Positions 16,072 to 25,638 of a stretch of DNA of 39,263 nt are shown one piece after another (the first letter of the stretch is position 1; each line of letters begins with the position of its first letter). This DNA comes from Malonomonas rubra (GTDB taxonomy: Bacteria; Desulfobacterota; Desulfuromonadia; Desulfuromonadales; Geopsychrobacteraceae), in contig NZ_QKAP01000104.1 in NCBI RefSeq assembly GCF_003247215.1, positions 1 through 39,263 on the forward strand. The letters run 5' to 3'. Position numbers and translations under genes: made by a program. Under the pieces are notes generated by a model. The model was given only the letters and a program-made list of their open reading frames with translations, was not told the DNA's origin and made no database searches.

Positions 16072-18084
16072 TTAAACGAGCAGCGGCGCAATAACCAGAG
16101 AGACAACACTCATCAGCTTGATGAGAATGTTCATGGCCGGACCGGAGGTATCCTTGAACGGGTCGCCAACGGTGTCGCCGATAACGGCAGCAGCGTGAGC
16201 ATCCCCACCCTTGCTTTCACCTTCGAGGGAACCGCTCTCGATGTATTTCTTGGCATTGTCCCAGGCACCGCCACCGTTCGACATCATCAGGGCAAGCAGA
16301 ACACCGGCCAGAGTCGCACCGGCGAGCATACCACCTAAAGCTTCCTTGCCAAGGATGAAGCCGATCAGCACCGGAGCGACAACAGCAATCACGCCAGGCA
16401 GAACCATTTCCTTCAGGGCAGCACGTGCAGAGATATCAACACAACGCTGGGAATCTGGCTTAACGCCTTCCTTGCCTTCCAGCAGGCCCGGGGTTTCACG
16501 GAACTGACGACGGATCTCGTCAACCATCTGACCGGCAGCACGGCCAACCGAAGTCATGGTCAGGGCGCCGATAAAGAACGGCAGCGCACCACCGATCAGC
16601 AGACCGATAACAACCATCGGGTTGATCAGGTTGATTGCTTCCAGTTGCACGGTAGTGGCATATGCGGAGAACAGCGCCAAAGCGGTCAGGGCGGCTGACC
16701 CAATAGCGAAACCCTTACCGATAGCGGCAGTAGTGTTGCCGATAGCGTCGAGTCCGTCAGTGATTTTACGAACATCAGAACCAAGGCCAGCCATCTCCGA
16801 GATACCACCGGCGTTGTCAGCGATCGGGCCGTAAGCATCAACGGTCATGGTGACACCGACCGTCGCCAGCATACCGACAGCGGCAATACCGATACCGTAG
16901 AGGCCAGCGGACAGGTTAGCGATGAAGATGCCGACGCAGATGATAACGATCGGTGCGGCGCAGGACTCAAGACCAACAGCCAGGCCGTGAATGATGTTGG
17001 TCGCCGGACCGGTTTTGGAAGCATCAGCGATACGGGCAACCGGTGCATGAGCAGTGTAGTACTCGGTAATCTGCCCGATCGCGATACCTGCGATACATCC
17101 GGCGAGAACCGCCCAGAAAACGCCCGTTGACAGACCGAGCATCTTGATGACGATCAGAGCGAAGACCAAAAAACCGGCGGCAGCAACAAAAGTGGTGTAG
17201 TGCAGGGCCTTGGCCGGGTCAATCCCTTTCAGGAAACGCATCGAGAAGATACCGATAACCGAGAAGATCAGACCGACCATTGCCATCACCAGCGGCAGCA
17301 CCATAGCGTTCGACTGGATTTCAGCGCCACCCAGTTTGGTCAGCAACTCCGGGCCAGCGGCAGCGGCGATCGCCATGGTGGCGATAATCGAACCGACGTA
17401 GGATTCGAAAATATCAGCACCCATACCAGCGGTGTCACCAACACAGTCACCAACGTTGTCAGCGATAACGCCCGGGTTACGCGGATCGTCTTCCGGGATG
17501 CCAGCTTCGACTTTACCGACCAGGTCGGCGCCGACGTCAGCAGCCTTGGTGTAGATACCACCACCGACACGAGCGAACAGCGCGATGGAAGAAGCACCCA
17601 TGGCAAAACCGTTGATGTACTTGGCAGTAGTTGTATCACCACCGAAAAAGATGTAGGCGATGCCGACACCAACCAGGCCGAGGGAGGCAACTGCGAGGCC
17701 CATAACGGCACCACCGTTGTAGGAGACTTCCAGAGCCTTGGCCTGACCGTGAGCGCGAGCAGCCTCAGAGGTACGCACGTTGGCGCGGGTCGCTGCTTTC
17801 ATGCCGATGAAACCGCAGGTCATAGAACAGAGTGCACCGCCGACAAAAGCGAAAGCAGTCTGGTAGCCCATGCCGATCAGGACCAGCACAAAAACTGCGG
17901 CGATGAAGATTCCAAGTACTTTGTACTCACGACCGAGGAAAGCCATGGCTCCAGCATGAATATCTTCAGCGATTTCATGCATTCTCTCGTTACCAACCGG
18001 TTGCGACTTGACAATATTGTAGAGCACAACCGCGATTGCGAATCCGATTACCCCCAGCACGGGAGCCCACATCTGCACACTCAT
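16072..18084 (-). CDS. hppA: Membrane-bound ion-pumping pyrophosphatase (K+-dependent type)
   Basis: A 670-residue protein with about 16 membrane helices. It hydrolyses pyrophosphate and pumps H+ or Na+. The substrate site is clear: [39 protein letters not shown], and a second acidic cluster [17 protein letters not shown] near the C-terminus. The segment [10 protein letters not shown] has Ala where K+-independent enzymes carry Lys, which by established rules marks the K+-dependent subfamily. Whether the ion is H+ or Na+ cannot be settled by eye. The gene begins 27 bases after pth on the same strand and ends at a strong terminator. Confidence 0.96.
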   Translation of the reverse strand: MSVQMWAPVLGVIGFAIAVVLYNIVKSQPVGNERMHEIAEDIHAGAMAFLGREYKVLGIFIAAVFVLVLIGMGYQTAFAFVGGALCSMTCGFIGMKAATRANVRTSEAARAHGQAKALEVSYNGGAVMGLAVASLGLVGVGIAYIFFGGDTTTAKYINGFAMGASSIALFARVGGGIYTKAADVGADLVGKVEAGIPEDDPRNPGVIADNVGDCVGDTAGMGADIFESYVGSIIATMAIAAAAGPELLTKLGGAEIQSNAMVLPLVMAMVGLIFSVIGIFSMRFLKGIDPAKALHYTTFVAAAGFLVFALIVIKMLGLSTGVFWAVLAGCIAGIAIGQITEYYTAHAPVARIADASKTGPATNIIHGLAVGLESCAAPIVIICVGIFIANLSAGLYGIGIAAVGMLATVGVTMTVDAYGPIADNAGGISEMAGLGSDVRKITDGLDAIGNTTAAIGKGFAIGSAALTALALFSAYATTVQLEAINLINPMVVIGLLIGGALPFFIGALTMTSVGRAAGQMVDEIRRQFRETPGLLEGKEGVKPDSQRCVDISARAALKEMVLPGVIAVVAPVLIGFILGKEALGGMLAGATLAGVLLALMMSNGGGAWDNAKKYIESGSLEGESKGGDAHAAAVIGDTVGDPFKDTSGPAMNILIKLMSVVSLVIAPLLV

Positions 18085-18111
18085 CTGTTCTTTGCCTCTC
18101 TTTTAAAGGTG

Positions 18112-18690
18112 TTAAAGTGAATCCAACAAGTTACAGTTATTAAAATGATTCATTGCCTTAATCGGTCCATCCGTCAGCAACACCTCAGCAGCGTCCGCTG
18201 CCAGATTGAGCACCTGCGGCAATAATTTTTTTTCGTTCGAACTGAAGCGCCCCAGCACATGACTAGTGACATCGCCCCGCTCCGGTCGCCCGATACCTAC
18301 CTTGATACGAATAAAATCTTTAAAACCGAGCAGTGCGATAATATCGCGTATTCCATTGTGACCACCGTGACCACCCTCCGGCCGGATCCGGATTCGGCCT
18401 AACGGCAAGTCAAGATCGTCGTAGATGACAATCAAATCCCCCGGAGTGACCCCGAGGGATTTATAAGCCGCATTGACGCTGGCGCCGCAACGGTTCATGA
18501 AGGTTTGCGGTAACAGGATGGTGGTTTCTTCACCAGCAACCCGGCCCACGCCGTAGACCCCCTGATACCCCTTCTTTTTCAGTGAAACGCAGTGACGTGC
18601 TGCGACCTGTTCGGCAACCAGAAATCCGGCATTATGGCGTGTCCCGGCATATTTATCGCCTGGATTCCCCAACCCGACAAGCAGCTTCAC
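18112..18690 (-). CDS. pth: Peptidyl-tRNA hydrolase
   Basis: A 192-residue enzyme that releases tRNA from peptidyl-tRNA that has dropped off ribosomes. Motifs: LVGLGNPGDKYAGTRHNAGF, with catalytic His19 and Asn9; the TFMNRCG segment; and IYDDLDLPLGRIRIRPEGGHGGHNG. Length is normal. It lies 26 bases after rplY in the prs-rplY-pth-hppA run, an order common in relatives. Confidence 0.97.
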   Translation of the reverse strand: MKLLVGLGNPGDKYAGTRHNAGFLVAEQVAARHCVSLKKKGYQGVYGVGRVAGEETTILLPQTFMNRCGASVNAAYKSLGVTPGDLIVIYDDLDLPLGRIRIRPEGGHGGHNGIRDIIALLGFKDFIRIKVGIGRPERGDVTSHVLGRFSSNEKKLLPQVLNLAADAAEVLLTDGPIKAMNHFNNCNLLDSL

Positions 18691-18716
18691 AACGTTCCCG
18701 CATTAAGATAAGAGGG

Positions 18717-19337
18717 TTACTCTTCTGCAGCCTCAGTGGCTTCACCGCCTTCGCCCTCTTCGCCCTCTTCGACCTCTGCTTTGTGGCCAACGACGGTGAT
18801 AACGGTGAAGTTAACATCGTATACCAGCTCTGCACCTTCAGGAACGGTAACTTCCTCAACATGCACAACGTCACCGATCTGAAGAGCGGCAACATCAATC
18901 TCGATCGACTGCGGCACTGCTGTCGGCAAACAGAGAACCTCCAACTCGTGACGAATCACCTGCAGACTACCGCCGGCTTTTTCACCTTCAGATTTACCAA
19001 CGGTGACAACCGGAACCATAAAGGAGTTCTTGGTCTTCAGATCGATGGCATGAAAATCTGCGCAGACCATTTCACGGCGCAGCGGGTGCAGGTCAAGCTC
19101 TTTCAGCACAACGATCTTGCCTTCAACCGCAGGAGCACCTTTTAAGGTAAGCAATGTGTTCCAGCCAGCCTCGGTGTCAACCGCCTGCTCCAGAGCTTTC
19201 GGCTCAACGGTAATCGCGGTCGGCTCCATGCCTTTGCCGTAAACTACAGCCGGAACCTTACCTGCCGCACGCAGTTTGCGCGCAACACCCTTGCCGGTGT
19301 TCTCACGAATTTCTACATTCAGTTCTGCTTGTGCCAT
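18717..19337 (-). CDS. rplY: 50S ribosomal protein L25 / Ctc
   Basis: A 206-residue long form with the N-terminal 5S-rRNA-binding L25 domain (ENTGKGVARKLRAAGKVPAVVYG), a C-terminal Ctc-type beta domain (about 100-185) and an acidic tail of Glu and Gly. GGAGG lies upstream of ATG 19337. In relatives it is co-transcribed with prs and pth, as here. Confidence 0.96.
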   Translation of the reverse strand: MAQAELNVEIRENTGKGVARKLRAAGKVPAVVYGKGMEPTAITVEPKALEQAVDTEAGWNTLLTLKGAPAVEGKIVVLKELDLHPLRREMVCADFHAIDLKTKNSFMVPVVTVGKSEGEKAGGSLQVIRHELEVLCLPTAVPQSIEIDVAALQIGDVVHVEEVTVPEGAELVYDVNFTVITVVGHKAEVEEGEEGEGGEATEAAEE

Positions 19338-19393
19338 CTATCTATCCTCCATCTATTGGGAAACTGGCTTTATCGTTAACCCGGTTGCGCTCG

Positions 19394-20338
19394 TTAAACA
19401 AACAACGAGCTGACCGATTCGTCGTTATGGATGCGCCGGATCGCTTCCGACAGCAATTTGCTGACCGATGAATTTTTAAGCTTGCTGCACTCTTTAATCT
19501 TTTCCTGTGCCGGGATGGTGTTGCCGATCATCACCTGTTTGATCGGGCTGTCTTCAATCCGCTGCAGCGCCGGTCCGGAAAGGACCCCATGTGTAGCACA
19601 GGCAAAAACTTCACCGGCTCCATCATTTTGCAACGCAGTTGCAGCAGCACAGAGAGTACCAGCGGTGTCGATCATGTCATCAACAATGACACAGGTCTTG
19701 CCTTTAACATCACCGATGATGTGCATAACCTCGGAGACATTCGGCCCGCTCCGACGCTTGTCAATAATCGCCAGACCGGCATCAAGCCGTTTGGCGAAAG
19801 CCCGGGCCCGTTCCGTACCACCAGCATCAGGGGAAACAACCACCAGATTATCCCCAGCCGGACAAACCTTGCGAATCTCTTCCAACAGTACCGGAGCCGC
19901 ATAAAGATGGTCGACCGGGATATCGAAAAAGCCCTGAATCTGGCCAGCATGCAAATCGATAGTCAGTACCCGATCGACACCGGCAACCGATAACAAATCT
20001 GCCACCAATTTGGCTGTAATCGGTGCCCGCGGAGCAACTTTGCGATCCTGACGTGCGTAACCAAAGTAAGGAATAACTGCGTTGATCCGTGCCGCTGAAG
20101 CCCGCTTGAGGGCATCGACCATCACCAGCAATTCCATCAAGTGATTGTTGGCCGGTGCACAAGTCGACTGGATAACATAAACGTCACGACCACGCACGTT
20201 CTCACTGATTTCCACCATCACCTCGCCATCAGAGAAAGTTTTCACCTTGGCGTCACCTAAGCGAACAGACAAGTGTTGGCAGATTTCCTGAGCCAAAGGC
20301 TCGTTGGAGTTACCAGTAAAAACTTTAATCATTCCCAC
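19394..20338 (-). CDS. prs: Ribose-phosphate pyrophosphokinase
   Basis: A 314-residue enzyme that makes PRPP for nucleotide, histidine and tryptophan synthesis. Motifs: [13 protein letters not shown], the catalytic flexible-loop region [10 protein letters not shown], the metal-binding [11 protein letters not shown] and the PRPP loop [12 protein letters not shown]. The start is GTG 20338 or ATG 20332 (MIKVF); an AAGGTGA site sits at better distance from the GTG. It lies about 120 bases after the tRNA-Gln gene and probably shares its promoter. Confidence 0.96.
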   Translation of the reverse strand: MGMIKVFTGNSNEPLAQEICQHLSVRLGDAKVKTFSDGEVMVEISENVRGRDVYVIQSTCAPANNHLMELLVMVDALKRASAARINAVIPYFGYARQDRKVAPRAPITAKLVADLLSVAGVDRVLTIDLHAGQIQGFFDIPVDHLYAAPVLLEEIRKVCPAGDNLVVVSPDAGGTERARAFAKRLDAGLAIIDKRRSGPNVSEVMHIIGDVKGKTCVIVDDMIDTAGTLCAAATALQNDGAGEVFACATHGVLSGPALQRIEDSPIKQVMIGNTIPAQEKIKECSKLKNSSVSKLLSEAIRRIHNDESVSSLFV

Positions 20339-20460
20339 GGGAAATCACCTTTTCTGCTAGAAGACGAAAAAACGGATAGGCCATGGCGCAAACCATGACC
20401 TAACCTGAACTCGAAGTTTTTATAATTTCGGGCACATCTGGATGTGCCGTTATTGTTTGA

Positions 20461-20535
20461 TGGCTGGGGTACCAGGATTCGAACCTGGGAATGCCGGAAT
20501 CAAAATCCGGTGCCTTACCGCTTGGCGATACCCCA
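20461..20535 (-). tRNA. tRNA-Gln (anticodon TTG)
   Basis: A 75-nt cloverleaf on the minus strand. The acceptor stem is TGGGGTA/TACCCCA, the anticodon stem is CCGGA/TCCGG around a loop containing TTG, the T arm is CCAGG-TTCGAAT-CCTGG, and CCA is encoded. It sits between ispE and prs, as in Geobacter relatives. Confidence 0.97.
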
Positions 20536-20591
20536 ACACGAATAACTCTACTATTTACTTATATGATAAACCGTTGCTTTTCAGCCCGGCG

Positions 20592-20620
20592 TTTTTAACC
20601 GGAACCGCAACAGGTGTCAA
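20592..20620 (-). promoter_or_regulatory. Promoter for tRNA-Gln / prs
   Basis: On the minus strand: consensus -35 TTGACA (20615-20620), a 17-base spacer, -10 TAAAAA (20592-20597). It lies about 55 bases upstream of the tRNA. Confidence 0.55.
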
Positions 20621-20646
20621 CCCTAAATCCGGGTTATTATTTAAAT

Positions 20647-21492
20647 TTAAAGCGGCCGAACCGGGTAAAACAGCCAATCATATTCCTGGGCCAGTTTTTC
20701 TGCAGCCTGGCAGGCCGCGGTGTAATCGGCAAAGACACCGAACACCGTCGCTCCACTGCCAGACATCAGGGAGCCGCACGCCCCCTTTTCGAGCAACAGC
20801 TGCTTGATCTTCGCAAGCAACGGATAACGCTCCAAAGTGACCCGCTCCAGATCATTGTGCAAAGCAGCACAAAGATCATCCCTTGTCACAACAGAAAACC
20901 TCGGAAGGTTAGCCAGTTCGCCCCCTTTTGTCAACCGTAAACTTTGGTAGGCCCAGGCAGTAGAAACGGCTATTTTCGGATTCACCAGCAGGTACGCGAC
21001 ATCAGGCAGAGGAGGCAGGGTTGTCAGCTCTGTCCCGATCCCCGTTGCCCACGCCGGGACGCCGTGAATAAAGAACGGAACATCGGCCCCCAGCTCAGCT
21101 CCCAACTCAAGCAATCGCTCATGTCGCACCCCGAGGTCAAGCAGTCGATTAAGCCCAAGCAAAACCGTAGCGGCGTTAGAGGAACCGCCCCCCAAGCCGG
21201 CCGCGACAGGAATATGCTTCTCAATCTCGACTTCAACACCAGCAACCACCTGTGCCTCATGAAGGAGCAAGCGGGCGGCCTTGGCCGCAATATTCTCTTC
21301 TCCCGCCCCCAGCACAACGCCTTCACAGATCACCCTGACATAGCTCCCCTCCGTGATACGTAGACAGATCCGGTCACACAGATCGACGCGCTGCATCGCC
21401 ATCGCCAACTCGTGATAACCATCCTCACGGCGCCCCAAAACATGCAAACAAAGATTGATCTTCGCCGGCGAAGCCAAACAACTCTCTGCCAC
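20647..21492 (-). CDS. ispE: 4-diphosphocytidyl-2-C-methyl-D-erythritol kinase
   Basis: A GHMP-family kinase of the non-mevalonate isoprenoid pathway, 281 residues. It has the substrate-site start PAKINLCLHVLGRREDGYHE, the ATP-binding glycine loop PVAAGLGGGSSNAA and the C-terminal LMSGSGATVFGVF motif. It starts at GTG 21492, with GGAGG eight bases upstream. A TTGACA box at 21558-21563 on the minus strand could be the -35 element, but no clear -10 follows. Confidence 0.95.
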   Translation of the reverse strand: MAESCLASPAKINLCLHVLGRREDGYHELAMAMQRVDLCDRICLRITEGSYVRVICEGVVLGAGEENIAAKAARLLLHEAQVVAGVEVEIEKHIPVAAGLGGGSSNAATVLLGLNRLLDLGVRHERLLELGAELGADVPFFIHGVPAWATGIGTELTTLPPLPDVAYLLVNPKIAVSTAWAYQSLRLTKGGELANLPRFSVVTRDDLCAALHNDLERVTLERYPLLAKIKQLLLEKGACGSLMSGSGATVFGVFADYTAACQAAEKLAQEYDWLFYPVRPL

Positions 21493-21968
21493 CCTTCATA
21501 CCTCCACCGCAAGATACTTGCTAGAAAAGCGGCTATCTTTGTCCAGGCCAAACAGCATGTCAAGCCGTTTGACTACATAGAACAGCATCCACGGACAGTG
21601 CCAGCCCAATCCACACCAATACAAATAAAACAACAAAACCAGGTTCTAACGCAACTATGACACTAAAAAAGGGACTGGCTATTTTTAGCCGCCAATGGTC
21701 AACCATCGCCACGTAAAAAGTTTATTTTTTTTAAATCGTTCCAGAGATTAACCATAAACCGCCAATTTCCGATATACATTCAAAAAAAGAACATCATTCT
21801 AAAAGTGGCACTATCCTTGCCAATTAGTGGATAATAAGAATATCGAAATGGCATTTCGCAAATGGCTTTCGATAGAAAACCCGTAGCCACCGGAACCTGA
21901 CTATCCGCTTTTCAACATGTCGTCAATGTCGACGACTTTTATGCCAACAACCTTTAGGGAGAGAAAGA
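21493..21968. other. Divergent regulatory region ispE / dctP
   Basis: 476 bases without a gene. From left to right it holds the ispE upstream region; a hairpin GGCTA-tttt-TAGCC (21677-21690); a palindrome ATGGT-CA-ACCAT (about 21694-21705) that could be an activator site; the sigma-54 promoter (21806-21821); a leader hairpin TATCGAAA/TTTCGATA (21841-21848 with 21867-21874); and a small GTCGTC/GACGAC hairpin followed by TTTT (21919-21940) before the dctP Shine-Dalgarno site. Confidence 0.65.
21806..21821 (+). promoter_or_regulatory. Sigma-54 (-24/-12) promoter of dctPQM
   Basis: TGGCAC-N5-TTGC is an exact match to the core sigma-54 consensus, except that the last base is C instead of A/T. It lies about 150 bases upstream of dctP in the right orientation, so the operon should need an enhancer-binding activator. 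Confidence 0.8.
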
Positions 21969-22961
21969 ATGACAAAAACTAAACTCGTGCTTGTAAGTCT
22001 GATGGTAGCAGCGACCATGCTGGTTTCAGCCACTGTCTCGGTGGCTGCACCGATCGTGATCAAATTTTCCCACGTCGTTGCCGAAAACACCCCCAAAGGC
22101 CAGATGGCCAACAAGTTCAGAGATCTGATTGCCGAACGTCTGGACGGTAAAGTGGTCGTGGAGGTATTCCCCAATTCACAGCTATTCGGTGACAACAAGG
22201 TGCTCGAGGCAATGCTGCTCGGCGATGTTCAGCTCGCAGCACCCTCCGTGTCAAAATTTGAAAAATACACCGATTCCCTGCAGATCTTCGATCTGCCGTT
22301 TCTATTCAAGGACATGGCTGCCGTGGAGAAATTCCAACAGGGCCCGGTCGGCCAGAAAATGCTGATGTCGATGAAGAAAAAGGGGCTGATCGGTCTCGGT
22401 TACCTGCATAACGGCATGAAGCAGCTTTCCGCCAGCGATCCACTGCGGGTACCGGCTGACGCCGCCGGCAAAAAATTCCGCATCATGACCTCCGACGTCC
22501 TTGCCGCCCAGTTCGAAGCGGTTGACGCCCTTCCGCTTAAGAAGCCGTTCTCCGAGGTCTTCACCCTGCTACAGACTAGGGCGATCGACGGTCAAGAGAA
22601 CACTTGGTCAAACATCTACTCGAAGAAATTCTTCGAGGTGCAGCCCTACATCACCGAATCGAACCACGGCGTGCTCGACTATTTGGTTATCACTTCTACT
22701 GAATTCTGGATGGACCTACCAGATGACATTCGCACCGAGGTCAAGAAGGCCCTCGATGAAGCGATCGCCTTCGGCAACCAGATTTCCGAGAAGAAGGCTA
22801 TCGAAGACCGCCAGAAGATAATCGACTCCGGTCGCTCCGAAATCATTGAACTGGCCGATGCACAGCGCCAGCAGTGGGTCGACGCCATGAAACCGGTCTG
22901 GAAGAAGTTCGAAGACAAAATCGGTAAGGAATACATCGACGCAGCGGTTGCGTCTAACTAG
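21969..22961 (+). CDS. dctP: TRAP transporter substrate-binding protein (DctP family)
   Basis: A 330-residue periplasmic receptor with an N-terminal Sec signal (about 1-27, ending VSVAA). It has the DctP pattern: IKFSHVVAENTPKGQMANKF, the carboxylate-binding arginine in GKKFRIMTSDVLAAQFEA, and QTRAIDGQENTWSNI. By family the ligand is a C4-dicarboxylate or related organic acid; the exact acid is not readable. AGGGAG lies before ATG 21969. First gene of dctPQM, behind a sigma-54 promoter. Confidence 0.93.
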   Translation: MTKTKLVLVSLMVAATMLVSATVSVAAPIVIKFSHVVAENTPKGQMANKFRDLIAERLDGKVVVEVFPNSQLFGDNKVLEAMLLGDVQLAAPSVSKFEKYTDSLQIFDLPFLFKDMAAVEKFQQGPVGQKMLMSMKKKGLIGLGYLHNGMKQLSASDPLRVPADAAGKKFRIMTSDVLAAQFEAVDALPLKKPFSEVFTLLQTRAIDGQENTWSNIYSKKFFEVQPYITESNHGVLDYLVITSTEFWMDLPDDIRTEVKKALDEAIAFGNQISEKKAIEDRQKIIDSGRSEIIELADAQRQQWVDAMKPVWKKFEDKIGKEYIDAAVASN

Positions 22962-23030
22962 TACCCAAGATGCGGGCCCTGGCAACGGGGCCCGTAACTT
23001 TGTCCAGATATTTGTTCTTACGAGGTTTCT

Positions 23031-23588
23031 ATGATTTACCGGACGATTAATTGGATTGAGGAGACGATCATCTGTCTCCTTCTAGCTTCCATGACTCTGC
23101 TGGTCTTCGTCGAAGTGGTGATGCGCTTCGGCTTTAACGCAGGCGTTATGTGGGCCCAGGAAGCCACATTGCATCTTTCGGCCTGGATGGTTCTGTTTGG
23201 CGCCTCCTACGGAATCAAGGTCGGCTCCCACATCGGCGTAGATGCCCTCGTGAAAACCATGCCCTCGATGACTCGTCGGATCATCAGCGGACTGGCAGTT
23301 GCGGCCTGCCTTTTTTATTGCGGTTTGTTCACCAAAGGGTCATGGGTCTATCTGGCGAAAATGTACAAAATCGGGATTGAGCTCGACGACATGCCGATTC
23401 CGAAATGGATTGCCCACAGTATCCTGCTGATCGGAATACTTCTAATTGCCATCCGCCTGTTGGCGCTGCTTTGGGCCATCATCACCGGCAAAGCCGAAGG
23501 TTTCTCCATGACCGACGAAGCCAAGGAAAGTATGCACTTGGCCGAAGAAGCCAAAGCCGCAGCCGCGAAAGAAGGAGATTCGGCATGA
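23031..23588 (+). CDS. dctQ: TRAP transporter small permease (DctQ)
   Basis: A 185-residue protein with four hydrophobic helices and the DctQ hallmark FVEVVMRFGFNAGVMWAQEA around residues 24-43. The soluble C-terminal tail is rich in Ala, Glu and Lys. Its stop overlaps the dctM start by four bases (ATGA). Confidence 0.93.
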   Translation: MIYRTINWIEETIICLLLASMTLLVFVEVVMRFGFNAGVMWAQEATLHLSAWMVLFGASYGIKVGSHIGVDALVKTMPSMTRRIISGLAVAACLFYCGLFTKGSWVYLAKMYKIGIELDDMPIPKWIAHSILLIGILLIAIRLLALLWAIITGKAEGFSMTDEAKESMHLAEEAKAAAAKEGDSA

Positions 23589-24982
23589 CCACCGCTGCAC
23601 TGTTTATCATTCTACTTTTGTGTCTGCTGACAGGCATGCCGATTGCCTTCGCCCTCGGCCTATCGAGTATCACCACGATTCTGCTTTTTTCTAACGACTC
23701 GCTAGCATCGATCGCCCTGAAACTGTTTGAGGCCGAGTCAGAACACTACACCCTTCTGGCGATACCGTTCTTTATCCTCTCATCGACTTTCCTGTCGACC
23801 GGGGGAGTTGCGTCTCGAATTATCAATTTCGCCGTTGACTGCGTCGGCTGGATCCGCGGCGGGCTGGCAATGGCCTCGGTCCTCGCCTGCATGATCTTCG
23901 CCGCCGTCTCCGGCTCGTCACCGGCCACCGTAGCCGCTATCGGCTCGATCGTCATCGCCGGGATGGTACAGGCGGGTTACCCGAAACAGATGGCTGCCGG
24001 GGTAATCACCAACGCCGGCACGCTCGGCATCCTGATTCCGCCGTCAATCGTCATGCTGGTTTACGCCGCCGCTACCGAAGAGTCTGCTGCGCGCCTGTTC
24101 ATGGCCGGCTTCCTGCCCGGCATCATGATGGGCACCATGCTGATGATCGTCATCTATATCGTCGCCCGTTACAAAAAACTACCCGCACAACCCTGGGTTG
24201 GCTTCGGCAACCTGCTGAAATCGAGTTTCGACGCCATCTGGGGACTGATGCTAATCTTCATTGTGCTCGGCTCGATCTACGGCGGTATCTGCAGCCCGAC
24301 CGAAGCGGCGGCCATCTCGGCAGTCTACGCCTTTTTCATCGCCATCTTCGTCTATCGCGACATGGGCCCGCTAAAAGGCCAGAAATGGCGTAACAAGGGG
24401 GACGGCATTCCAACCGTTATCGTCCGCAACCTGTTGCTGACGATTAAAGCTCTCCCCTTAGCCGTAACCCACAAAGACACGCGCAAGGTGCTACTGGACG
24501 CCTCCAAGGTCTCCATCATGCTACTGTTCATAATCGGCAACGCTATGTTGTTCGCCCATGTGCTGACCACCGAGCGAATTCCGCATCATATCGCCGAGAT
24601 GATTGTCGGCTGGGGCCTGCCGGCCTGGGGCTTCCTGATCGTGGTAAATATTTTGCTGCTGATCGCCGGCAATTTCATGGAGCCGTCAGCGATCCTGCTA
24701 ATCATGGCGCCGATCTTGTTCCCGATTGCCGTCCAGCTTGGCATCGATCCGATCCACCTCGGCGTCATCATGGTTGTCAACATGGAGATCGGCATGATAA
24801 CACCACCTGTTGGCCTCAACCTTTTCGTTACTTCTGGGATCACCGGTGAAAGCATCACCTGGGTATTGCGCGCAGCACTGCCTTGGTTGCTGATCCTGCT
24901 GGTATTCCTGGCGTTAATTACCTACATTCCGCAAATCTCGCTCTGGCTGCCAGAATATATTGATCACCTGAAGGGGTTTTAG
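23585..24982 (+). CDS. dctM: TRAP transporter large permease (DctM)
   Basis: A 465-residue integral membrane protein that forms the sodium-coupled transport channel. Conserved segments include TGMPIAFALGLSSI, SGSSPATVAAIGSIV, GILIPPSIVMLVYA and ITPPVGLNLFVTSGI. It is somewhat longer than the usual DctM length of about 425 because of a charged cytoplasmic loop near residues 260-310 (KGQKWRNKGDG...KDTRKVLLDAS). The start at ATG 23585 overlaps the dctQ stop. A stem-loop ATGGGGGA/TCCCCCAT (24997-25022) follows without a T tract. Confidence 0.93.
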   Translation: MTTAALFIILLLCLLTGMPIAFALGLSSITTILLFSNDSLASIALKLFEAESEHYTLLAIPFFILSSTFLSTGGVASRIINFAVDCVGWIRGGLAMASVLACMIFAAVSGSSPATVAAIGSIVIAGMVQAGYPKQMAAGVITNAGTLGILIPPSIVMLVYAAATEESAARLFMAGFLPGIMMGTMLMIVIYIVARYKKLPAQPWVGFGNLLKSSFDAIWGLMLIFIVLGSIYGGICSPTEAAAISAVYAFFIAIFVYRDMGPLKGQKWRNKGDGIPTVIVRNLLLTIKALPLAVTHKDTRKVLLDASKVSIMLLFIIGNAMLFAHVLTTERIPHHIAEMIVGWGLPAWGFLIVVNILLLIAGNFMEPSAILLIMAPILFPIAVQLGIDPIHLGVIMVVNMEIGMITPPVGLNLFVTSGITGESITWVLRAALPWLLILLVFLALITYIPQISLWLPEYIDHLKGF

Positions 24983-24996
24983 TCTAGAGCGCAAGT

Positions 24997-25022
24997 ATGG
25001 GGGAGGCATTTCTTTCCCCCAT
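24997..25022 (+). other. Stem-loop between dctM and uspA
   Basis: An 8-bp stem (24997-25004 with 25015-25022) without a T run. It may be an mRNA-stabilising or processing hairpin, or a weak terminator. Confidence 0.45.
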
Positions 25023-25084
25023 TCACCTCCTGGTAATTTACGCTTTGCGTCAATAGAAAATTGATACGTTAAGGGAGATCGATC

Positions 25085-25573
25085 ATGCTGCCTATTTACA
25101 AAAAAATTCTGGTGACAACGGACTTGAGCCCGAATGCAGAACACGCATTTAAACATGCCATCACCATTGCCAAGCAACACAACTCAGAAATTTATCTGTT
25201 GAGCGTTATCCCGGAAGTGGATACCAGTTTCCGCAGTTATGTCACTGCCGTGATGGGAACCGGGCAACTGGAAAAACTGGAGCGGGAACATGAAGTTGCT
25301 GCCCGTGAAGAGATAAAACAGGAAATAGATCACTTTGCCAAAGAAGAATTGGCGGACCAACCGGAGTTGCTCAAGCAGTTCGCCGGAAGTATCGTCATCC
25401 ACGGTCACCCCGTTGCCGGAATCCTGCAAACCGCAGATAAACTAGACGCGGATCTAATCATTATGGGAACTCATGGCAAAGGGGATCTGCAATATGCCTT
25501 TTTAGGCAGCGTCACGGAAAAGGTTCTGCGCAAATCGAAACGACCGGTACTCGCCATTCCCCTCCCTCACTAA
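25085..25573 (+). CDS. Universal stress protein (UspA family)
   Basis: A 162-residue single-domain protein. It has the ATP-binding pattern IMGTHGKGDLQYAFLGSV (G-x2-G-x9-G-S) and the ending RPVLAIP typical of ATP-binding Usp proteins. GGGAG lies before ATG 25085. Usp genes often accompany TRAP transporters, so co-regulation is plausible. It ends at a strong terminator. Confidence 0.93.
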   Translation: MLPIYKKILVTTDLSPNAEHAFKHAITIAKQHNSEIYLLSVIPEVDTSFRSYVTAVMGTGQLEKLEREHEVAAREEIKQEIDHFAKEELADQPELLKQFAGSIVIHGHPVAGILQTADKLDADLIIMGTHGKGDLQYAFLGSVTEKVLRKSKRPVLAIPLPH

Positions 25574-25576
25574 GGC

Positions 25577-25612
25577 AAAAAACGGGACGTCGCGCGACGT
25601 CCCGTTTTTTTA
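25577..25612. terminator. Bidirectional terminator (uspA / E2-like gene)
   Basis: A perfect palindromic stem about 16 bp long with A-runs and T-runs at its two ends. It lies between the convergent uspA and E2-like genes. Confidence 0.92.
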
Positions 25613-25638
25613 TCTACCTACCCTTTTACCTGATCCCC

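Noticed and set aside
17200-18120. Long open frame (306 codons) on the plus strand opposite hppA
   Set aside because: Antisense to a fully conserved gene; the translation is rich in His, Thr and Ser with no domain. It is a by-product of hppA codon usage.
21589-21603. Second TGGCAC box upstream of ispE on the minus strand
   Set aside because: The required TTGC at -12 reads GTGG, so it is not a sigma-54 promoter.
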